A stretch of DNA of 64,000 nucleotides from assembly GCA_944472135.2 (NCBI GenBank), contig OX235267.1, positions 20,815,452-20,879,451 on the forward strand, read 5' to 3'. Each line of letters starts with the position of its first letter. Position 1 is the first letter of the stretch. A model generated the notes under the pieces. That model saw nothing but the letters and a program-made list of their open reading frames with translations. It was not told the origin of the DNA and did no database searches. The DNA is from Trichobilharzia regenti (taxonomy: Eukaryota; Platyhelminthes; Trematoda; Strigeidida; Schistosomatidae). Shown in pieces: positions 48,901 to 57,900 of this stretch. The position numbers and the translations under genes are program-made.

Positions 48901-51900
48901 GCATACATAGGTCTGATCTCTCTCTCTATTGAACTCTAAAGCCTCAGCCATGGCTAGGAGGCGTAATCATGTGCCTTTGGGGAGATTGTTCGGTACTCGA
49001 TACACAACTGTAAATGACTCATCAACTTTGATGCTGTGTTCGCTATCCACTAGATGAGACAGAATTGCACTATTTAATGATTTGATTGCTATTTTCCCAA
49101 CCCAAATAGGAATATGTTCACGAGTGCGTAAAGATAAATTCCTCTGGGTACGACCCATATAACTAGCTCCATAGGAGCAGTTGTATTTATATACACGCAT
49201 TGATGTCGCCATTTTGGGCAACCTATCTTTAATGCACGGTGTCGATATCGGTTTGGTCGAGAAACTGACATGCAGTTTTGCGGCATTAAAGGTTCTTTCA
49301 CTTGATCTCGTTAATCTACGGTTTAATATATCGCTGGCTATATCGCCTTTGAATTGTACATTTAAGTAAAGCTTTTTCTTACTTACTGTGTCTCGGTTGG
49401 ATTTATGTGTAGTTCTATAGATATACTTCTTTACAAAGTTGGTAGGATAGTCATTTTGTAGCAAGGCGTTTGTAAGATTTATTATTTTATTATTTGTAAG
49501 CATATATTTTAACTAGCTAGTTATTCACATCTCATTCCTGTTTATTAATATGCACTGAATGACTGAAAATGGAAGTATTTATATGAGGGAGAGAGAGAGA
49601 GACACCGTGAATTTTTAAGAGAAAAAAGAAGCAGAGTATTTTTTTAGAAGACTGCCTCTCAAATAGTGTCTGAACATTAATTCAGATTATTATTTGTTTT
49701 CTTCATCCTAATATGGATATCTGTTGTGAGTGTAGGATAAAAAAGGAACTCATGTTTTTTTTTTTTGATTTACAGCTTGATTCCACACTGTGTTTTCGGT
49801 ACAAGTATGGAATTTTCAGCATGGATATCGGTAGCCCAAATTTTGCAGGCCGACCATAGATATCAGATGTGCGTCGGTGCGGGCTCGAACCCGGGGCCAT
49901 GTGCATGGTCGGCGAGAGTCCTAACCACTGTGCCACCGACGCTCTCACTGATGAGAGCTCTTCGTTGTGTGAAAACTTCATGTTTAATTCCAATTTTATT
50001 TTAAGCCTAAATTTTAAATTTCTTATCATCACAGTACATACTTCGTTTCATTGGGATAAATTATTCAATATTCCAAAAGGTTTTGATAATACGATGATAA
50101 ATGGAACCAATCACTGCTATTCTAGTAACTGACCTTATATATTAAGTTGATTGATCAGATGGAAGTTATTTACAAACAGTAGCTTGAAAGATCATTTTTG
50201 ATTTCATTGTTTACATAGAGGATTGATTTTATGGGAAAGTAAAATAGAAGTAGAGTTTTCTGAAAAACCTCTTAGTTACAGTCATGGATAAAAAGTAAGT
50301 AGATATGTGATGGATTGAATAGAAGCAAAGATTTGAAAATTTACTCTAAAGAGTTCAGACGTAACACTGAGAATTTTAAGACTAGTTATTGATTCCATGA
50401 AGAGTTCTCAAATGAAAGCTCGGTTGTGCCTTTGAAGTGAAAACATGAGTGAGACCAGGCCGCTTACAGTCCCCGGTGTTATTCGTGATTTAGATCGATT
50501 AGATCACCCTATAGAGCAAGCAGATGGGTATACACTGGGCTGACGGGAAGATACTGGAATATCTGAGCTTCGCGGATGATTTATGTCAAATGTTAGACTA
50601 ACACAAAGATCTAAAGATGAAAAACAAACGACAAGCATCAATCACCATCAACGAGAGGAATTTGAAGAAGGTCAACTCTTTTACTTACCTTACTGAACAG
50701 AATTATTTCAACTACTGGTGGCATGGCTTGTAGTGTAAAAATGAGGATCGCGAAAGCAAGTGAGACCTTCATCCGGACCTTCAGCACTGCTGTCAAAGCA
50801 GTCAGCGTTTTTATAAAATTCAGATACTCACAGTGAGCATCACGGAAAGCGTTTCCAATAGGCTTCAGACTTTAATCAACAGCTGCATTCTTTTCTTACT
50901 GAAAATCAGGTAACCAGAAAAGGTCAGCAGCAACAGAGCTGCCAAGAACCTTTTCCCCCAAAAATATATCGAAAAAGATAAAGGTGAACCGAAAATACTC
51001 TGTGGAGACATTTGAGTGATATTACGCGCCAGGACTTGCAGTAGGACCCGAATTGGAAACAACGGGATGGACAAGACAAAGTGGAGATATGCATTTGAAG
51101 CTGTAACTTTCACTTTGAACCAAAGGAAAAAATAGTAAAAGTCAATAGTAGTAATAATAATAGTTCATCCTGGATTTCATTTTATCTTGAAATGAAATTT
51201 CAGATTGAATAAGGTTAAAACCACACTGTCTTGACAACAGTATTCTGCCAAAGCCATAGTCTTCTATGTGTTGTTCAACCTGTTTTTTCAGTGTTGCTAC
51301 ATTTCTTTTATACTGAGTGGTTTATCTACAGACTTTCATTATCATTCTATGTATAAAAACCAGCAGTAACTCATAAAAATAAATTAGGTTTTGTGACCCT
51401 TCGCAAGTGAAATAAATTCTAATGGTCCTAACTACAATGGGAGTTCTTTGGCGGATTTTATAGTCTTTATATTTAGTTGTATTCGCATTCATTTATTTTT
51501 TTGACCTAAAATACTATAATTTTTATTTCTTATTTAATGACCTGTAAATCTGACCTATTGATTGCTGATCAATCTAAGCACTACTAGGTTTCTATAAATT
51601 TATTAGTGTACTTCTAGCTTTCTGTTTCGAAGATTTATACTATTCCTCGATATTTGTTGATGTTTTGGCATATCTCTATGATGAATAAGGCTTTCTGTCG
51701 ATTGTTGTATGCGAAGATGAATAAGATGTCAATCTTGACCTATTTAGTGTTTTTCAATCTATGGATAGTTTAGCTATCTCCTGTTTTGTACTGTCAGTGT
51801 TTTCCATACATGACAATCTTGATTGATCTAATAATGCTGAAAAATAGGATTAAATAAACCCTGTTGTGGTTTGAGTATGGCCATATGTAAAGCAGTCGGG

Positions 51901-54900
51901 TGCCGGAATAATAAGGCTTTTGCTGATGTATTATGATTTTATATATGAGCATTCAATTTCAGTTCGAGCAAGCTGGAATGTAGTCACCTAATCGATTAAA
52001 TGTCACTATCTATCAAGACAAAGTCATCACTTAAAAAATTCCACTGTTCACGGCGAAAATTTCGCACATTTTTCTAAGTAAAGCAGAAATATTCAGATCT
52101 CATCTGACTAGTTGCATAAATGATAATCAGTAAAACTAGAAATAGTGCGACGACGGTGTAAACTACTGATTTTTATGACTAGTTCAAATTCGATTATACG
52201 TGCTACCAGCCCTCCCAAATGGCTAACCAGAATTCAGGCAGTTTGAACTGATTCTAGTCTCTGATCTGAGCCACCTGTGATTAGCTCGTCTCCAAGTAAA
52301 AGAAGTGGCCATGTGGTATTTAGATTACACTGATCTGGCTGGAAAGGACTACCGTTCGACTTGAGTAGTTTCCAACTATGCACACCAGTCAGTTAAATAC
52401 AGCAATATCACTACACATATATATAGCAAAACATTTCTCCTTTTCGTATCATGATATCAATGTCCTACAAATCAATTAGATTTCAAAATACTAGTCACTG
52501 TACAATGACCAATGTGAGGAAATGCAACACACCGTCAGTTCTCTCATAGTCAAGGTAAGCAGCTGTGTTGTGAGGAAAGCTGCATTATAGCTTCCTTTGA
52601 CCATATTCTGGGGTGTGTGTGGATACCGAAGTAAGGCAGTCTTTCATTCATTAACCTTACTGTCAGCATTTTGTAAGAATTTCATCATATTATTGGTGCC
52701 TCTACTTTTCTGAGAGTAACAGGTAATTGACTGGATTACACTGCATATATAAAGTCACGCCAAGAACCAAAGGTGGTGGAAACCCTGGCTTCACAACATT
52801 AGAACAAAATATGACAATAATCAATTAATTCATTCGAAAGTAGACGTTATGTTATAATTAATTGAGTGAAACTATCAAAACCTTAGGAAACGGAACAGTT
52901 GTTTTCCGAATCAGCAATTCACAGTAGTGATTCCATGTACATAATGAAGCCTGGAAACTGGAAATCATACTCCTCTATATTTTGACCCAGAAGCTGAATG
53001 ATAACATACTCAACTCAAAATTTGACTGTTTTAGCCTCGATTTCTTGTGAATTTGTAGGTAGAAAATGCCCGAAATTAAACAACCTTTTTGGCTCTCAAT
53101 TGTTTCTTAACTAATGTAGATTTCTGAATATATAATTACTCTGAATTCAGTTGCTTCTCGGCTGATATTATAACTATGGTTAATATTGGATTAGGGGTTT
53201 GTTCTACTGTTACTTCAACAAAACAACAAGAACATACAACTGATCACTCGAATACTACTTCTACACTGAGAAAAACTGAGGAGGCAGATTTATTTCTCTC
53301 TTTTAAAAAGACTAATATCACTATAGTTAACAACTGATTACAGGGTTATTTTACCTGACCAATAAATCATTAGGATAAGAAATTTCTCTAGAAAAAAAAC
53401 TATGTTTTGACAGGGTGGTATGCACCGCTAAGAATTCAATGATGTGACCCTTAGTCTACGTAAACGTCATTTGTCTAGCCTATAGGTCAGGTGAAAACCA
53501 AGTCATAATATGTCTCCTCTTGTCTCAACACCAACGAACTCTCTCTCTCTCTAATAAAATCACTTAATAGCTTGTAAAGGATAAATTATGTTTGCATATA
53601 CTCAGTGTAGATAACTGTGTATTGTATAAATACTTCTCTAAACATAGTGATTCTTCAGATGTATATAATATAATATTAGGCAGCTAGCCAAATATACACC
53701 GCAGTGGAAGACCTAGTTGTAAGTGATGTACTGAAATTCTGGCATTTATCAAATTTTGTGTGATATTTACTGAGCAAGATAATGCTTTTGAGGGTTATGA
53801 GAAATACGCTGACTGTATTAAAAAATGTTTATTAGATCAATGAAAACTGCATGACATTTCTGTGTAACTCAGTTCGATTATTTGTAGTATCAAGAGTGTG
53901 AGACTGTTAGTCTGCAAAGCAAACACTTTATATGCACACACTCACGGAATATCGCAGCCATCATCCAGGGCCATTTACGTATATCTGTCTGCAAATTCAG
54001 TCTTACTGACTTCATAAATTGATTCTTTTTGAAACTTCAAAAAATGAAGTCTGAAGTTAATTGTTTATCCTATAATTCGGCTGGAAAGAAATGTTTACTA
54101 GGTTTCCAGGATTTCTCTATGCCTATAAGTCAACTTTCTTTATGAGTTCTCGTGTATAAACAAATGTCTAGGTGGTATGGGTTTGGTACAAAATAGACAC
54201 TAATAATAATAATATAAAGTTTTTAATATAAAGTTAGCTATAACTAATCAATAATTTAATAGACTAATTATTCCAGTGAATTAGATAGTCGACAATTCTA
54301 TCGATTTTGCTAACTGAATTATGGGTGGATGGCGTTTGTTTTCATCAGTGTAAAATACGAATAATCTAAATAAATTATTTCTTTTCTAATGAATGACACA
54401 GATAAATTAGGGCGTTAACTTGAATCCAGTCGGATGTGTGCTTTGCCATTTAGCCTTCTGAAAGAAAGAAATTGTTAATTTTGAAGAAAATGATCATCAT
54501 GACATGAAATTCAACTGTTATTATGGCCTATTTTAAAACTCTTTAGCGATGGGTTGGGGTAGGAACCATCTTAATTAAAAAATTACAGTCAGGATGTTGG
54601 TTACTAGATGATGATTTAAGTGACTTCAAGGTTAGCTTCGATCAGATCCACTTTTGATGTCGTTTGTTCTCATGAGCGAAAGTTTTCATACCAGCAAATA
54701 ACAGCTCTTCATTTCTCCCTGATTGTAATCCTCTATCCACCTACAGTCATTTAGGGAGGAAATTATTGGTTTAAAAAAATGCTGTCAGTTTAGAATTTTC
54801 TTGTAATTACTTTCTACTATGTTAACTGAAAAGATATGATGGACATTGTCATCGTAAAACCTGAACTATATGCTCTTTTGTGATATCTTTGATTACTGGA

Positions 54901-57900
54901 GGCAAATGAATGAACATAATTTGATCAATGGAGTTACAGATTGCAAGACTTCTTTGACAACATCTCATCATATGTTGTCATTAGTCGAAAGTAATATCAC
55001 TATTTGAAAAAAGTACCATTAGACTTTAACATGCTTTAACTTAATCTCTTTTAGACTGTACTACGAAACCGAAGTTGTAACCTAGATCAGATCATTCATC
55101 ACTGATTTATAATAAAACTAGTTTGTCAATTAGGGGCTCCTCCTTAGATAGTTTAAACTGTGATTATTCAGATACTTCGTCCTTTTTAATTAACTTCTTT
55201 ATGAATCTAGACAAAATGATACACCAATGTAGCTGGTATATGTCTATGATTGAAACAACCATATCATTCACAAGTACCTTTACAGGACAATTAGATAGAG
55301 TTTTCAATCTAATAAAAATTTGATCCACATATGAATTTGAGATTTGACTTATCAGTGTTATTTATCGACTGACACATAGAGCAATATGAAATCTTGGAGA
55401 GAAGTTCATCGGCTTAATTCACCTTATTTTTCAACAGCATTTCATTAATAATATGAAATGAAAGTGAACAACACTACAATAAGCAAAAGACGGTGAGAAA
55501 GGAGAAAGAATACTCAAGAAAGTCCAGCAGAAACGACTCAGCTTCCAAACAGCATGTAGCGCAAGTACATATGTGCCACTGTGATCGATTTAAAACTATA
55601 TGATGAAACATTTTTAAATGGCGATCCTTTGCATTTTGGTAAAAGTATCTAAATCTGCTTATGCTTCTACGACTGAGAGTAATAGGTTGCATGAATCAGT
55701 ATTATACCTTGGATTGATCACGACTGAGTTTTTACTCAGATAATTCTGATTCACTTAATATCGCTCACTAAGGAAGGTAGTGACAATCTGTTCAATACTG
55801 CATATGATATCTGTATAGAATCTGCACCGATAAAGTGACTTCAAGGGATTCAGAGAGTCAGTCGGTTGGTAGGTAGATGTGAAATAAATGAAGTCATCAT
55901 CAAGTCAGTCAACTCTTCTTTATTCCAGAATATGTTCACATAGAGACATATGACGAACTTTTGGTTGATATCAGGCAAATTAACGCGTTAGTGATCCCAA
56001 GGCAGCATTGACATATAGTGTGGTGAGAGCAGGCTGCTAGCCGATTGGTTGGCACTAATCTACGTTAAGGTCTAGGTCACTAATATGGGCCGTGAACAAG
56101 CCTGAGTCAACAACCAATCACAGCAAAGTTAACGTGGCAAAGTATGATTCGCAGAGAGAACTCTATTTGTCAAGGAATCCCGAAACAACCAATCAGAAGC
56201 CTGCGTTTGTCTACCTAAACAACCAATCAGATGACTGCGCTTGTCTATAATAATGTAGTTGAAATATGTATAAATACGTGTTGATTTTCATAATAAAACG
56301 ATCTGTTGCCTGGCCCTTGTCTTCTGTTGTTACAATAGAACTGATGACAAACTGTCTTGTACTTGATGGAGCTACTTCATTGAATTATTATTGCTACCTA
56401 AAGAGAAGACCGCCAGGCAGATAGGTCTGACTAACGGTTATATATATATATATATATATATAAATCGTTGCTAATCATCAGCAAGACAAAGTCGCAATAG
56501 CGGAAATGATCATGCTCCATAAGAGATTCAAACTAGCACCATTTAGTATCACAGTCAGATATTTTTCTTGGAAATAATAAATAAGGCTGGATGACAGTTG
56601 ATCACTAGATATTTAACGCTAACCAATATAGATAATCATTTCTAGGTGTGCTGATAGAAACCTATCGATCAGGTTTATTCAATTCTACTTTTATACCTTC
56701 TGAAAAAAAACATTATTTTAAAATTCGACTATGCAAAGTAAACCAAAAGAATGCAAACAGATATATGCTGACTCAAAATATCAGGCGTCACATAACCAGA
56801 CCAAAAAGAAACATGAAATTGCACGGTTCAAACTGAAGATTACCTTGATATTATTTTAAATACTTGGCAAACGCAAGTTTTGTGAACTTCGCAGACATTT
56901 TGAATGTTTAAAGAACACGAGTACTTGTTGCGTTTACACGAAGAAATATTTCATAACTCTAAATATTGAAATAACACTGGAGATTATAGAAATTACAAGT
57001 GACTAAAAATAATAATAATATGATTCAAAGCTCTGACATAATAAATATCAGCTGTTTGAATGAATACTTCAACTCCAACAAATAACCAAACAGACAGTTC
57101 ATACCGATGGAATCAATTGGATGTTGATAAATTGTGGTACTGGTGTGTCTAAGTGGCTTCTATTAGCTTTATTAAAGTTATTATTAGCGTCAAGATCACA
57201 CTAACCTTATCCTCCAACTTTCTCTTTCTGAAAAACTTTATACTGAAACACCACAGTTTCGGTTATATTTACCTATATGGCCTTATTCATGAATTGAGAG
57301 TGAATATAAAAACTTTCTATTGCTCAGTATAATAAGAGTATCTCAAACACTGTAGTGATCAGTGTCTTATAAACGATTAGACCATTCGCAGCATTCAAGA
57401 ATCTCTCAGATGTTGTAGGCGTATGACTCATTTCAAAATAAATTTCGTTACAAACTGATACCAGCCACAGAACCACTGAAAAGCATTGGTTACTAGACAT
57501 TGGTTTTACTTTGGTTTAGGGTTCTCCAGTGCTCTTCACATTTGGTTTCATCAGGGTTCAAGCCCAGAACACTCAGGTCGTGAAACAGGCACGTTACTAT
57601 TCAGTTAGTTGTGTTCTCTGAGCTACAAATATTCTCTTTTATTTCACGTTACTATTCAGCTAGTAAGTCAAAATTCACTATCGCATAATTTATATCTTCT
57701 CTAACTATAGCGCCACAATTATCATAGTTAAGAAAACATGGATCACTGAGCTCCAACCGAGTTGCAGTTATAAGCCATAACTTTGATTTCTTGGATCTGA
57801 ACCATGGGGGAACCATGGGTATGCACTGGTGAAGAGCTCAAATTTGGGATGAGACCACTTTTCAGTACTTCCTGGTCTTCTGTGGTTCTCAAGATCATGT

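Noticed and set aside
49703..50032. 109-codon - frame
   Set aside because: It reads through the family B SINE; no independent coding evidence.
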